The position numbers were made by a program, and so were the translations under genes. Positions 9,002 to 20,080 of a stretch of 55,515 bases of DNA are shown here, in pieces. The notes under the pieces were generated by a model. It saw only the letters and a program-made list of their open reading frames with translations, was not told where the DNA came from and ran no database searches. The stretch spans positions 1 through 55,515 of the forward strand of contig DUZW01000021.1 of assembly GCA_013349295.1 (NCBI GenBank), given 5' to 3'. How positions within the stretch are numbered: position 1 is the stretch's first letter; every line of letters starts with the position of its first letter. Source of the DNA: Deltaproteobacteria bacterium. GTDB lineage: Bacteria; Desulfobacterota; Desulfobulbia; Desulfobulbales; Desulfurivibrionaceae.

Positions 9002-9922
9002 TCAGATGCTGCCCAAAATACTCTTGAAGCGTTGCTGACGTTGCGCCATGCCGCTCGGGCTCTTGGTCTCGGCAAGCAGGGGCTCAAGTTCGGCGATCCG
9101 GTCTGCCGGGTCGGGATGGGTCTTGGCGAAATCAAGCCCTTGCGGGTTCAGCCGCCGCTTCATCTCGCCAAGCAGCGCAACCAGAGCCCGCTGGTCATAG
9201 CCGGCCCGATCGAGCATCAGCAGAGCCGCCGCATCCGCCTCCCGTTCAAAGGCCCGGGAATACCCGTTGTTAACCAGGGTTGCGGTAACATCGTGGATTG
9301 AATCTTCAAAAATACCGGTGAGTTGCGCCAGTTGCCCACCCCCAGCCTGTTTGACCCCTTCCGTGGCCATGATGGAGAAGGCGCTGGTCAGCCTGCTGGT
9401 CTTGATGGCTTGCAACCCGTGCTTCAACTGGACATGAGCGATTTCATGGGCCAGAACCGCAGCCAGGGTATCTTCGTCCTGACAGCAGCGCAACAGGCCC
9501 CGACTGACAAAAATAAGACCGCCCGGCGCGGCAAAGGCGTTGATCCCCTCATCCTCCAGGAGGACAAAATGATAGCCGCCGTAAGTTTCCGGCATGTCGG
9601 AAACCCTGGCCAGGGACTGGCCGACCAGATTCAGGTATTGCACGCTCCTTGACTCGGTGAGCGGACGGTATTTTCCCAGCAGGGTGGCGCCCACCGCCCG
9701 CCCCACATAATATTCCTGCTCCGGGGTGACATCGGAGAAGGCCTTGCCCATGGCCTGTGCGGTTTTTTTGATCGCCCCCACCTGGGATTCATTGAGCCGG
9801 AAATTTCCCAGCTGAATCGCCCCGACTCCATCGAGAACATTGGTGGTTTCACAACCGCTGACCAGCATGGCGCATCCAAGAGACAGCAAAACGGCAACAA
9901 CAAGAGAGCGCTTATTTTCCAT
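9002..9922 (-). CDS. M48-family metalloprotease lipoprotein
   Basis: A zinc metallopeptidase of 306 residues. A lipobox (VSGC) lies near residue 25 after a hydrophobic signal segment, so the mature protein should be lipid-anchored in the envelope. The HExxH motif is HEIAH with the first His near 159. A downstream EREADAAAL supplies the third ligand Glu, as in M48 enzymes of the BepA/LoiP type. I chose ATG 9922 because GGGAGG lies about eight bases upstream; the open frame extends to 9964 without a ribosome site. It overlaps the SH3 gene by 11 bases and is followed after two bases by the cyclase. Its likely role is envelope-protein quality control. Confidence 0.9.
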   Translation of the reverse strand: MENKRSLVVAVLLSLGCAMLVSGCETTNVLDGVGAIQLGNFRLNESQVGAIKKTAQAMGKAFSDVTPEQEYYVGRAVGATLLGKYRPLTESRSVQYLNLVGQSLARVSDMPETYGGYHFVLLEDEGINAFAAPGGLIFVSRGLLRCCQDEDTLAAVLAHEIAHVQLKHGLQAIKTSRLTSAFSIMATEGVKQAGGGQLAQLTGIFEDSIHDVTATLVNNGYSRAFEREADAAALLMLDRAGYDQRALVALLGEMKRRLNPQGLDFAKTHPDPADRIAELEPLLAETKSPSGMAQRQQRFKSILGSI

Positions 9923-10412
9923 GGCTGTCGCCTCCCTCGTAATTCTGCAAGCCACCCTTGGCAAGAAATTCCCGCATGGCCTCCGGACTCACCTCGATTC
10001 GCTCCATCCAGTCCACCGAGGCATAGTCGAGATTCTTTCCCTTGGCCTTGTACTCGGCCTCGACCTGGGCGTTGAAGCCCTTGCCGCCCAGAGCCAGCTC
10101 GTCCTCCGAGGCTCCGGCCCCAACCCGTTCACCAGGTTTAAGGGTAATGGCCTTGGCAATAAGGCTGGCGCTGTGCATCCAGCCTTCCCGCCCCTGCTTT
10201 TGCTCCCGCACCTTGAGCCAAAGGCCCTGTTCTTCAAGAATATCAACCCGCTCGCCATAGCCGAGGGTGGCGACGATCTTCCCGAAAGGCATGGGGGAAA
10301 GCCTTACGGCCCCCTTCTGCACGGCGACGCTCCTCCACCCCTGCCCGGCCAGGGCGGTCGCAGCCACAAGGGAGAGAGCCAGAAGCAAGATTATTTTTTT
10401 CCGCATTCCCAT
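9912..10412 (-). CDS. Secreted bacterial SH3-domain protein
   Basis: About 166 residues from ATG 10412 with a clear signal peptide (MRKKIILLLALSLVAATALA). A bacterial SH3-like domain follows (about 25-90: SVAVQKGAVRLSPM, GYGERVDILEEQGLWLKVR, GREGWMHSASL), the type found in periplasmic cell-wall or protein-binding proteins. The rest (about 95-166) is charged and unassigned. GGGAAAA sits before ATG 10412; ATG 10406 is close behind, and the open frame extends to 10505 through the promoter. It is first in the run with the M48 lipoprotein and the cyclase, overlapping the former by 11 bases. It may recognise envelope material on behalf of its neighbours; that is inference. Confidence 0.82.
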   Translation of the reverse strand: MGMRKKIILLLALSLVAATALAGQGWRSVAVQKGAVRLSPMPFGKIVATLGYGERVDILEEQGLWLKVREQKQGREGWMHSASLIAKAITLKPGERVGAGASEDELALGGKGFNAQVEAEYKAKGKNLDYASVDWMERIEVSPEAMREFLAKGGLQNYEGGDSHGK

Positions 10413-10471
10413 GATGATTTTCCCGATTTTTTTCCCTGCGTTGAACAACGGCCAGAACAAACTCATATTAG

Positions 10472-10500
10472 ATACTAGCACAGGATATTTCCCGAGACAA
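10472..10500 (-). promoter_or_regulatory. Sigma-70-like promoter of SH3-M48-cyclase run
   Basis: On the minus strand, TTGTCT (10495-10500) and TAGTAT (10472-10477) are exactly 17 bases apart. The start codon of the SH3 gene follows about 50 bases after the predicted transcription start. Confidence 0.6.
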
Positions 10501-10505
10501 TGCAC

Positions 10506-10849
10506 CGGACCGGCATTTTTTCCCTCGGCGCCTTGCCGGCTGCAAAATCCAACCCACCATGAAACAAGACTTGCTTTCCTGCCGGTGAAGCACTAGCAAT
10601 TTGCAGCCGCTTTCCTCCAAGCTGTTTTTATACCGTTGATTTCAGGCAGTAGGCATGCGACAATACCCATGAGCGGCAGCTGAAAACGACATCGATCGTG
10701 CCGCTTTCCTGTAAAAAGGAGATGACAAGATTGGCAATAATTACTATATTCATCAACCGTTAACTTCCGCCTTACGAGCCGACACTGTCATCGCCGCTAC
10801 TAAGCGAACAGGCTTTACATGAAAGGCCACCCTATCTTGGAGCAGCACT
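10506..10849. other. Intergenic region between divergent operons
   Basis: No gene is seen here. It holds the upstream part of the minus-strand promoter region and, near 10722-10750, a promoter for the chemoreceptor. I looked for a FliA-type (sigma-28) promoter and did not find a convincing one. Confidence 0.5.
10722..10750 (+). promoter_or_regulatory. Sigma-70-like promoter for chemoreceptor gene
   Basis: ATGACA (10722-10727) and TATATT (10745-10750) lie 17 bases apart, each one mismatch from consensus. The leader to the start codon is about 95 bases. Confidence 0.5.
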
Positions 10850-12466
10850 ATGAATTTTGCAAAATTCTCCCTGGCAAAAAAATTGGCGGCAGGCTTTGGT
10901 TTTCTTGTTGTCCTTTCCACCATCGGAGCAGGCTTTGCCGTTTTTCAATCCTCGCGGATGGTGACCTCCGTCAAGGATCTCGAAAATACCCATCTTCCCC
11001 TGGCCTATGCGGGAGGAGAACTGGCCCTGCTGGTCAGCCGCCAACAACTTGCAACCGCTAATTTCGTCATCCACAAGGACCCCGTCTACCGAGAGCGCTT
11101 CGAAAGCCGGGACAAGGCGGCGGATGAAACCTTTGCCCGCGCCAGGGCACTTATCCAGGCCGATGAGGAGCTGGTGCAGGCCGGCTGGGTTGGGAAGATC
11201 GACGCCATCATCCAACTGCACGACAAGCTTGCCCCGGCGGCCCGGGAGCTGATGGACGCAGCCCAAGGAGACAACCTCGCCTTGGTGACGGAAAAACAGG
11301 AAGCCCAGGATGAGGTGGCCGCCAAGGTCCGTGAAGCCATCAACGAATTCGACGAAATCAATACCACCGAAGGTGAGCATGTTGCCAATGGAGCCCTGGC
11401 CGAAGGCCACGCTCTCCAGACCCTTATGATCCTCATCGCCCTGGGCATCTTCATCGGCGGCTGCGCCTTGGCCTTTGTCATCACCCGCGGCATCACCGTC
11501 CCGCTCAAAAAGGCGATCCGCGGCCTGACCGAAGGCGCGGACCACATCTCCTCCGCCTCCGGCGAGGTTGCCGGCGCAGGTCAGCAACTGGCCGAAGGCG
11601 CCACTGAACAGGCCGCCTCCCTCGAAGAAACCTCCGCCTCCATGGAAGAGATCGCTTCCATGACCCGGCAGAGCTCAGACAACGCCCAGCAGGCCAACTC
11701 GGTCATGGCGGATGTAAACAATGTTGCCGGCCAGGCAGCCGTTTCCATGCAGCATCTCACTGCTGCCATGGGCGAAATCTCCGCAGCCAGCGAGAAAACC
11801 TCAAAAATCATCAAGACCATTGACGAGATCTCCTTCCAGACTAACCTGCTTGCCCTGAACGCCGCAGTGGAAGCGGCCCGGGCCGGCGAGGCGGGGGCCG
11901 GCTTTGCCGTGGTGGCCAACGAGGTGCGCAGCTTGGCCATGCGTGCTGCCGAGGCGGCCAAGGAAACCGCCGCCCTGATCGAACAGACGGTTAACAAGGT
12001 CCATGAGGGTACGGTGCTCGTTGATAAGACCAACGATGAGTTCAACAAGGTCTCCGCCGGCACCGGCAAGATTGCGGTGCTGATCAACGAAATTTCCACC
12101 GCGGCGAAAGAGCAGACCGATGGGGTATGCCAGGTCAACACCGCCCTTCAGCAGATGGACACCGTGGTGCAGAGCAATGCCGCCACCGCCGAGGAATCGG
12201 CCGCCGCCTCCGAGGAACTCTTTGCCGAAAGCAACACTCTGCTCGGCTATGTCCGCGAGTTGCAGGCCTTGATCACCGGCGGGGCCGAAGACAACCCAAT
12301 TACGACGATCTCTCAGAACCGAAGCGCTCCAACCCCAGGAAATACAGCGGCAAAACGACCGCTACCCGCCAAAAAACAGGTACAGCCCCGCGCCATCTCC
12401 CATGCGAAAAAGAATACGGCCAAAGAGGTGATCCCTTTTGACGACGAGGAATTTAAGAATTTTTAA
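10850..12466 (+). CDS. Methyl-accepting chemotaxis protein
   Basis: A 538-residue transmembrane chemoreceptor. A first membrane helix (about 11-31), a periplasmic four-helix-bundle sensor (about 35-185), a second helix (about 186-208) and a HAMP domain (about 210-262) precede a long cytoplasmic coiled coil. The hairpin tip, which contacts CheA and CheW, is the conserved [20 protein letters not shown] segment. The protein ends [14 protein letters not shown] fits the C-terminal CheR-docking pattern x-[HFYW]-x-x-[HFYW] after a flexible Lys/Pro-rich linker. The start is supported by GGAG eight bases upstream. No other chemotaxis gene lies in the window. The ligand is unknown. Confidence 0.95.
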   Translation: MNFAKFSLAKKLAAGFGFLVVLSTIGAGFAVFQSSRMVTSVKDLENTHLPLAYAGGELALLVSRQQLATANFVIHKDPVYRERFESRDKAADETFARARALIQADEELVQAGWVGKIDAIIQLHDKLAPAARELMDAAQGDNLALVTEKQEAQDEVAAKVREAINEFDEINTTEGEHVANGALAEGHALQTLMILIALGIFIGGCALAFVITRGITVPLKKAIRGLTEGADHISSASGEVAGAGQQLAEGATEQAASLEETSASMEEIASMTRQSSDNAQQANSVMADVNNVAGQAAVSMQHLTAAMGEISAASEKTSKIIKTIDEISFQTNLLALNAAVEAARAGEAGAGFAVVANEVRSLAMRAAEAAKETAALIEQTVNKVHEGTVLVDKTNDEFNKVSAGTGKIAVLINEISTAAKEQTDGVCQVNTALQQMDTVVQSNAATAEESAAASEELFAESNTLLGYVRELQALITGGAEDNPITTISQNRSAPTPGNTAAKRPLPAKKQVQPRAISHAKKNTAKEVIPFDDEEFKNF

Positions 12467-12507
12467 ACACGAATGATGGGTTGGGGCGGACAAGCCCCCG
12501 GGGGAAA

Positions 12508-12547
12508 AGAAAAGCCATCGATGCGCCTGCACCGATGGCTTTTTTAT
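12508..12547. terminator. Bidirectional rho-independent terminator
   Basis: AGCCATCG (12513-12520) pairs with CGATGGCT (12533-12540). The stem is flanked by an A-rich run on the left and five T's on the right, so it can serve both the chemoreceptor (plus) and ppnP (minus). Confidence 0.8.
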
Positions 12548-12555
12548 CGGCAATC

Positions 12556-12870
12556 CTACTTCAAAAACGAACAGCAGTAATCGGTAAGGCTCCTGATCTT
12601 CAGGCCGAACTTGGAATGGGCCGGAACCTCGAAGGATTCCCCGCCATGGACCGGCTGCCAGTCTGATGCCCCGGGCAACAATACCTCCAGCTCTCCGGCC
12701 ATGATTTCCATAATCTCCTTGTCCGCCGTGTTGAATTCGTACTCTCCCGGCAGCATAACGCCCAGGGTTTTCTGGGATCCGTCGGCAAACACCACCGTCC
12801 GGCTGGTGACCTTGCCGTCAAAGTAGACATTGGCCTTTTTCACGATGGTGACATTCTTGAACTCAGACAT
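12556..12870 (-). CDS. ppnP: Pyrimidine/purine nucleoside phosphorylase (PpnP/YaiE)
   Basis: A 104-residue single-domain cupin protein of the DUF1255 family. The characterised E. coli member splits purine and pyrimidine nucleosides with phosphate, giving free base and (deoxy)ribose 1-phosphate. Family hallmarks run through the whole length: the [11 protein letters not shown] start, [22 protein letters not shown] and the end [13 protein letters not shown]. Length matches the family (about 95-105). It stands alone between convergent transcription and a long leader that contains hairpin repeat R1. Confidence 0.93.
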   Translation of the reverse strand: MSEFKNVTIVKKANVYFDGKVTSRTVVFADGSQKTLGVMLPGEYEFNTADKEIMEIMAGELEVLLPGASDWQPVHGGESFEVPAHSKFGLKIRSLTDYCCSFLK

Positions 12871-12936
12871 GGGTATTCCCTCTCGCTCGATTTTTCAGTA
12901 AGCCGTTGCGACAACATCAATCATGCCCGCAAAAGG

Positions 12937-13000
12937 CAAGAACGGCATCAGGGCCGTAACGAAATGATCAAGAAAATCATGACGATTCCGTTACGGCTCC
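12937..13000 (-). repeat. Hairpin repeat R1
   Basis: On the minus strand, a hairpin with arms GAGCCGTAACG and CGTTACGGC is followed by the conserved tail ATGCCGTTCTTGCC. The same layout recurs at about 26073-26148 (minus), 42759-42818 (plus) and 46393-46428 (plus, weaker). Here it lies in the leader of ppnP, in the same orientation as the gene. Confidence 0.7.
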
Positions 13001-13110
13001 CAAAAAATTTCCGCCGTCATCCAGGCGGGAAGAGTTGCGGCACATTGCAATCTCGTAGATTCTTTATAACCCGACCGGATAAATTGCAAGAATTTGTTCG
13101 TCCGAATTTC

Positions 13111-13171
13111 ACTGATGGCAAAAGAAAAGGGCCACCCTAGGGCAGCCCTTTTCTTTTGCCATCAGTTTTTA
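13111..13171. terminator. Perfect 22-bp inverted repeat, probable terminator
   Basis: The arms at 13111-13132 and 13145-13166 are exact reverse complements. The 12-base loop contains the palindrome CCCTAGGG. On the minus strand the inner hairpin is followed by TTTTCTTTT inside the arm, which would stop transcription of the DUF1566 gene. On the plus strand the whole hairpin is followed by five T's. Confidence 0.65.
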
Positions 13172-13177
13172 GGGGTA

Positions 13178-14110
13178 TCAGACCGATCTGCACACCCTGC
13201 CGAAACCGCCGGGGATAGAGCCCGAGGCCCAAAACGCCGTGGCCTGCTTGAAATCCATAAACCAATAGCCTCCGGGTTTACGCTGGTCGGCTAGAAAAAT
13301 AAAGGGCTGCTCCTTGGAAAAACAGGGATGAAGATGAACACCCTTTTCATTTACCCGTGGCGCCATAAGAGAAAAGGCCTCTTCCATGGTGGGCAGCCGC
13401 CAGTCGGCAAATCCGGCAAAACACCGGCCATTGAGCTCCTCCACATATTTCTGTACGTTGCGGATCGTGGTGAGATCACAACCGCCGCGCTGCCAGACGA
13501 TTCCGGTGGCCTGATCGGTAACGGTCAGGCCATCGCCGTTGTCCTGCAAGACATTGGCAAAATTTCCCCGGGGGTTATGGCGGCTGTCATAAAAATCATA
13601 GCGGGCGGCCAAGCCTTCCGCCTCCTGCTCCGTGAGCACGCCACCAACGGCGCGCAGGGTGATGGTCGGCACAGCAGGCACCCCCTTCCCCTTTTTGGGA
13701 AGCCCTGTTTCCATAACCTCCGGTTGCACGGAATTGTCCACCACTGTTACCCGAGACAATTCTTCGTTGCCGATAATTTTCTCAAGCAGCCACTGCTTGA
13801 TTCTCTCGTCAATGGCGTAGCTCTGGTCGAGCCCGGCCTTGCCTTGGCGGGATACGCATTTTTCCACCATCTCCCGCGGGCAGTCGATGTGGGCAAGAAT
13901 CTTGGCATGCTTCACCCCCCGCTCCATCAGGCAGAGCTTGGCGGGTGAATTCCAATTATCGATATAAAAATAATAGTGAAGCTCCGCGTTGTTACGGATC
14001 CGCTCCTTGCCGCCCCAGCTTTCAAACATGGCAAAGGTGTCCGAAGGTGTAAGATCCCAGTCAATTGTCAGATGGTTCCCAGCCATGCCCAACCTGTCCG
14101 CTAATCCCAT
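13178..14110 (-). CDS. DUF1566 (Lcl C-terminal) domain protein
   Basis: 310 residues from ATG 14110, chosen because GGAGGTG lies five bases upstream; the open frame extends to 14221 without support. The C-terminal ~130 residues form a DUF1566/Lcl domain (ATGIVWQRGG, FAGFADWRLPTMEEAFSL, YWFMDF, GRVCRSV), a C-type-lectin-like fold often found in secreted proteins of Desulfobacterota. The N-terminal ~115 residues (FAMFESWGGKERIRNN, LHYYFYIDNW, KILAHIDCP) are soluble and unknown to me. No signal peptide or membrane segment is seen, so it appears cytoplasmic. It is followed by a strong hairpin and is divergent from glgX. Confidence 0.8.
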   Translation of the reverse strand: MGLADRLGMAGNHLTIDWDLTPSDTFAMFESWGGKERIRNNAELHYYFYIDNWNSPAKLCLMERGVKHAKILAHIDCPREMVEKCVSRQGKAGLDQSYAIDERIKQWLLEKIIGNEELSRVTVVDNSVQPEVMETGLPKKGKGVPAVPTITLRAVGGVLTEQEAEGLAARYDFYDSRHNPRGNFANVLQDNGDGLTVTDQATGIVWQRGGCDLTTIRNVQKYVEELNGRCFAGFADWRLPTMEEAFSLMAPRVNEKGVHLHPCFSKEQPFIFLADQRKPGGYWFMDFKQATAFWASGSIPGGFGRVCRSV

Positions 14111-14238
14111 AGCACACCTCCTCGGTTTTAGTTCCTTCCTTTCCAGGAAAACGATATAATGAAACAGGCCACTTTTTATATTAGTAATTATTACCAATAA
14201 TAATTGCTCTTTTCTTTCCATGCAAGGGGAAATATTTC

Positions 14239-16358
<2,120 letters not shown>

Positions 16359-16362
<4 letters not shown>

Positions 16363-16865
16363 AGCTCCTGCTCCTTGGGGATTCCCTGGTTGAATTCTAT
16401 AACTGGCAGACCCGTTTCCCCCAGCATACGGTGCTCAACGCCGGAATGGCCGGGGAAACCGTGGCCGGACTGCTCGCCCGCCTTCCCTTGCATCTGCGCA
16501 GCTGCCCCGACCCGGAACGAGTGGTTATCATGATCGGCACCAACAATCTGCTCATGGAAGACTATGGCTTTCTGCCGGACTACGAAAAAATCCTGGACGA
16601 ACTGGGCGCCACGCTCTCCCCTGCCCACATCACCATCACCAGCCTGCCGCCCATGCAGCTTGACCATCTTGCGCCATCCGCCGTTCCCCGTCTGAACACG
16701 CGCATCCTCCAGCTCAGCCTACAGCGAAAAACCGCCTTTCTTGACCTGTTTACAGCTTTCAACACGGACCCCGCGAGCGTTGCCGACTGCTTCACCGATG
16801 ATGGCGTGCATCTCTCCGCTCTTGGCTACGAAATCTGGTCAGCCTGCCTTCTCCCCCTTTTATAG
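16359..16865 (+). CDS. SGNH/GDSL-type hydrolase
   Basis: A 168-residue esterase-like protein of the SGNH hydrolase fold. Block I is LLLGDSLVEF (nucleophile Ser), block II the Gly of NAGMAGET, block III the Asn of GTNNLL and block V DGVHLSALGY with catalytic Asp and His. There is no signal peptide, so it is probably cytoplasmic. It overlaps glgX by four bases (ATGA), implying coupled translation. The substrate is unknown: an acyl or acetyl group on a carbohydrate would fit the neighbour but is not shown. Confidence 0.88.
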
Positions 16866-16991
16866 CAACCCCCTGTAACATCTTCCTTTCCCATGCACAT
16901 TTTCAGGTGCAACAGCTGACAAATTTGTTACAATACCCAGCGCACTCCAAACCAATGTATACCAAACCGTAAGAATAAACCGAGAAAACCC

Positions 16992-18539
16992 ATGTCTGAA
17001 AACAACCGCCAACCCATCGATCTGGCCACCCTGTATGAGATAACCAGGGCTCTGGCCTCGTCGGACGACCTGCGCAAATGCCTGGAAGAAAGCCTCACCG
17101 TCCTGGCCACCCGCACCAACCTGGGCAACGGGGCGGTAACCATCGCCAACCCGATCACCGGCCAGATCGAAACCGAGGTCGCCCCCGGCATGACCGCCGA
17201 GGCCCGCAAACGCGGAATCTACAAATTCGGCGAAGGCATCACCGGCCGGGTGGTGGCCAGCGGCTCCCCGATCGTGGTGCCCCAGATCAGCCAGGAACCT
17301 CTTTTCCTGAACAAAACCAGGGCGCGGGCCGATAAAAACCAGGAAGCCCTCTCCTTTCTCTGCGTACCCATCAAACACGGAGCCAACACCATCGGCGCCC
17401 TGAGCGTGGACCGCAACTATCAGGAAGGCATTGATTTCGAAAAAGATCTCCAGTTTCTCACCGTGCTCTCGGGACTCATCGCCCAGACCGTGGTCCGCAT
17501 CCAGGCGGTGAACCAAGAGCGAGAGCGGCTGGAACAGGAAAATACCCAGCTGCGGCGGGAGCTCTCGGAGAAATACCGGGTGGCCAGCATCATCAGCAAC
17601 TCAAGCCGGATGCAAGAGGTGTTCGAGATGATCCACCGGGTGGCGGACTCCAATGCCACCATCCTGCTCAGGGGCGAATCCGGCACCGGCAAGACCATGG
17701 TGGCCAAGGCCATCCACCATAACAGCAAGCGCGCCAAGGCACCCTTCGTGGCGGTCAACTGCTCGGCCCTGCCGGAAACCCTGCTGGAAAGTGAGCTGTT
17801 CGGCCATGAGAAGGGCGCCTTCACCGGGGCGCAAAATGCCAAAAAAGGCCGTTTTGAACTGGCCGAGGGCGGCACCCTATTTCTCGACGAAATCGGCGAA
17901 CTGAGTCAGAACGTGCAGATCAAACTGCTCAACGTGGTCCAGGACCGCGAATTTCAGCGTCTGGGCGGTATCACCCCCATCAAATGCAATGTCCGCTTGA
18001 TCACCGCCACCAACAAGGATCTGGAAAAGGCCGTGGAAGATGGTTCTTTCCGGGAAGACCTCTACTACCGGCTCAACGTCTTCCCCATCTATCTGCCGCC
18101 CCTGCGGGAGCGCCGCACCGATATCATGCTGCTCGCCGAATTTTTCCTCCAGAAATACAATGAGGAAAACGACAAAGAGATCCGCCGTATCTCCACCCCG
18201 GCCATCGACCTGCTGGTCCAGTACCACTGGCCGGGCAATGTGCGGGAGCTCCAGAACTGCATCGAGCGGGCGGTGCTGATCTGCGACGCGGATTCAATCA
18301 AGAGCTATCACCTGCCGCCATCGCTGCAAACCTCCGAATCGGTGAGCGACCGCAATCCGGTCTCCTTTGAGGCGGCGGTGGATAATTTTGAGCGGGAACT
18401 GATCATCGACAGCCTGAAAAAAAGCCAGGGCAACCAAACCAAGGCCGCCCAACTGCTGGACACCAGTCTGCGAATCATCAACTACAAGATCACCAAGCTC
18501 AACATCAACCCACGCCAGTTCAAGCTCAACAAGTCCTAG
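16992..18539 (+). CDS. NifA-type sigma-54-dependent transcriptional activator
   Basis: A 515-residue enhancer-binding protein. An N-terminal GAF domain (about 20-165) is joined by a coiled coil to a sigma-54 AAA+ domain (about 190-430). Walker A is GESGTGKT, the sigma-54 contact loop is GAFTGAQ, Walker B is [11 protein letters not shown] and the arginine-finger region is [18 protein letters not shown]-type helix-turn-helix ends the protein (about 465-505, [20 protein letters not shown]). The order and sequence are NifA-like, but it lacks the interdomain Cys motif of oxygen-sensing NifA, and no nif gene is in the window, so the target is open. Nine bases separate it from queH. Confidence 0.93.
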   Translation: MSENNRQPIDLATLYEITRALASSDDLRKCLEESLTVLATRTNLGNGAVTIANPITGQIETEVAPGMTAEARKRGIYKFGEGITGRVVASGSPIVVPQISQEPLFLNKTRARADKNQEALSFLCVPIKHGANTIGALSVDRNYQEGIDFEKDLQFLTVLSGLIAQTVVRIQAVNQERERLEQENTQLRRELSEKYRVASIISNSSRMQEVFEMIHRVADSNATILLRGESGTGKTMVAKAIHHNSKRAKAPFVAVNCSALPETLLESELFGHEKGAFTGAQNAKKGRFELAEGGTLFLDEIGELSQNVQIKLLNVVQDREFQRLGGITPIKCNVRLITATNKDLEKAVEDGSFREDLYYRLNVFPIYLPPLRERRTDIMLLAEFFLQKYNEENDKEIRRISTPAIDLLVQYHWPGNVRELQNCIERAVLICDADSIKSYHLPPSLQTSESVSDRNPVSFEAAVDNFERELIIDSLKKSQGNQTKAAQLLDTSLRIINYKITKLNINPRQFKLNKS

Positions 18540-18547
18540 GCCGCGAG

Positions 18548-19105
18548 ATGACCGTTCTTCTGCACCTCTGCTGCGGCCCCTGCACCATCTTTCCGCTCAC
18601 CGCCCTGCGCGATCAGGGATTTTCCGTGCAGGGGTATTTCTTTAATCCCAACATCCACCCCTTCCGGGAGTTCCGCCAACGCCTCACCACCCTTGAGGAT
18701 CTGGCACAACGGATGGCCCTGCCCGTCGAATACCACAGGGAATACGGCCTCAGAGAATACCTGCGTCGGGTCGTGCTCCACGAGGAGGGGCGTTGCCCGA
18801 TCTGTTATGAGCTGCGCCTTGAAGCGACGGCGAAAAAAGCCCGGGATCTGGGCGCGGAGGCCTTCAGCACCACCCTGCTTTACAGCCGCTACCAGCGCCA
18901 CGAAACCATCCGTGCACTGGGCGAGAAACTGGCGGCACAATACGGGGTTCACTTCCTGTACGAGGATTTCCGGGTCGGCTGGCAGGAGGGAATTGACACC
19001 AGCATCGAGATGGGACTCTACCGGCAGCCTTACTGCGGCTGCATTTACAGCGAGCAGGAACGCTACGACAAAAAGTTTCGGAAGGGCAAGGGGACAGAGG
19101 GATAA
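18548..19105 (+). CDS. queH: Epoxyqueuosine reductase QueH
   Basis: A 185-residue enzyme of the DUF208/QueH family, which reduces epoxyqueuosine to queuosine in tRNA, the last step of that pathway, independently of QueG. Cys motifs that bind the iron-sulfur cluster and metal are CCGPC (9-13), CPICYELR and the late YCGCIYSE. Length is typical. It follows the sigma-54 activator by nine bases, perhaps only as a shared transcript. No other queuosine gene is nearby. Confidence 0.93.
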   Translation: MTVLLHLCCGPCTIFPLTALRDQGFSVQGYFFNPNIHPFREFRQRLTTLEDLAQRMALPVEYHREYGLREYLRRVVLHEEGRCPICYELRLEATAKKARDLGAEAFSTTLLYSRYQRHETIRALGEKLAAQYGVHFLYEDFRVGWQEGIDTSIEMGLYRQPYCGCIYSEQERYDKKFRKGKGTEG

Positions 19106-19107
19106 AC

Positions 19108-19146
19108 AACAATGGGCCTTCCCCGCGAACAGGAAAGGCCCATCAT
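19108..19146 (-). terminator. Terminator of bamD
   Basis: ATGGGCCTT (19112-19120) pairs with AAGGCCCAT (19135-19143). On the minus strand the stem is followed by a T-rich stretch (TTGTTGTTTA). It sits just after queH and downstream of bamD. Confidence 0.65.
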
Positions 19147-19170
19147 AACAGAAAGGGCGCCGGACGCCTC

Positions 19171-19995
19171 TTACTCCTTGACTGCCCCGCTGTTGCCGCT
19201 GCCTGCAGGCAGAAGACCGAAGGCGGAGGTAAAGGACTGCCAATCCGGCAGAGATATCGTGGGCACAAACCTCCGCCAGGTTTTCTCGACACCCTGGCCG
19301 GATTTCAACTGGGCCAAGAGCTGCGTGGCCTGTGACGCGACGCTGGCCTCGGGATAGTTGGCAAGCAGATACTCAAGCCGCCCCTGGGCTTGCTTGTCTT
19401 CATCGGTCCGCACATAAAAAGTAGCGACAGAGAACTCGTGTTGGGCCAGAAAATCACGGGCGGCCCGAATCCGGGCCGAGGCCTCGACAAAATAGGGCGA
19501 CTTGGGATAGGAACGATTCAACCGCTCAAAGGCCTGCACTGCGTTATGAGCACTCCCAGGATCCCGATCAGAGGTCCCGATCTGGCTATAAGAACACATG
19601 CCGATCTGGAACAGAACATAGGGAACCGCCTCATTGGTGGGATGATTGGCCTCGAACTCTTCATACAGAGTCTTGGCCTCACCGAACCTGTCCATGTAGT
19701 AATTGGAATCGGCAGCCTTCAACTCAGCCAGTTGCGCCACGTCGCTGAAAGGAAACCTGTCTTTGATCTCCGCGAAACGCTTCAAGGCAGCGCTGTATTT
19801 GCCGCGGTTGAAGTCGGCCATCCCCTCCATGGCCAAAGCTTCAGGGGTTTCCTGTCCAGAGCTTTCACCGAAACCCACCCAACCCAGCATGGTGTCAAGG
19901 GTTGCACAGCCTGTGAGCCCGGTGGCGGCGGTCAGCATGACAAGAGCCAGGACACAGGTCCGAAAAAACCGACTATTCTGTTTTAAAAAAATCAT
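19171..19995 (-). CDS. bamD: Outer membrane assembly lipoprotein BamD
   Basis: A lipoprotein of about 274 residues: signal segment, lipobox LTGC, then TPR-type repeats over most of the length (FNRGKYSAALKRFAEIKDRFP, YMDRFGEAKTLYEEFEANHP, FVEASARIRAARDFLAQHEF). This matches BamD/ComL, the BAM-complex lipoprotein needed to fold outer-membrane beta-barrel proteins, and shows the cell has an outer membrane. The spacing GTSDRDPGSAHNAVQAFERL is also BamD-like. The start is uncertain: ATG 19995 fits the signal peptide best, ATG 20010 is possible, and the longer frame to 20040 begins inside the trxA terminator. Confidence 0.88.
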   Translation of the reverse strand: MIFLKQNSRFFRTCVLALVMLTAATGLTGCATLDTMLGWVGFGESSGQETPEALAMEGMADFNRGKYSAALKRFAEIKDRFPFSDVAQLAELKAADSNYYMDRFGEAKTLYEEFEANHPTNEAVPYVLFQIGMCSYSQIGTSDRDPGSAHNAVQAFERLNRSYPKSPYFVEASARIRAARDFLAQHEFSVATFYVRTDEDKQAQGRLEYLLANYPEASVASQATQLLAQLKSGQGVEKTWRRFVPTISLPDWQSFTSAFGLLPAGSGNSGAVKE

Positions 19996-20022
19996 GTCCC
20001 GCTCATCCATTTCAGCCAAAAG

Positions 20023-20053
20023 AAAAAAGGCCCGGCGCACAAAAGCCGAGCCC
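20023..20053 (-). terminator. Terminator of trxA
   Basis: On the minus strand GGCTCGGC (20045-20052) pairs with GCCGGGCC (20029-20036), followed by six T's. It lies downstream of trxA and upstream of bamD. Confidence 0.75.
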
Positions 20054-20080
20054 CGGAACCGACATCGGTAACACCCGAAA

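Larger units (their letters stand above)
12871..13177. other. Intergenic region with repeat R1 and a long inverted repeat
   Basis: No gene is seen. It holds hairpin repeat R1 (about 12937-13000), a perfect 22-bp inverted repeat (13111-13166) and a weak possible ppnP promoter on the minus strand (TTGCAA 13084-13089 and TATAAA 13063-13068, spacer only 15). Confidence 0.5.

Noticed and set aside
16992..18539. True nitrogen-fixation regulator NifA
   Set aside because: Domain order fits, but no nif gene or NifA-type upstream site (TGT-N10-ACA) with a sigma-54 promoter was found in the window.
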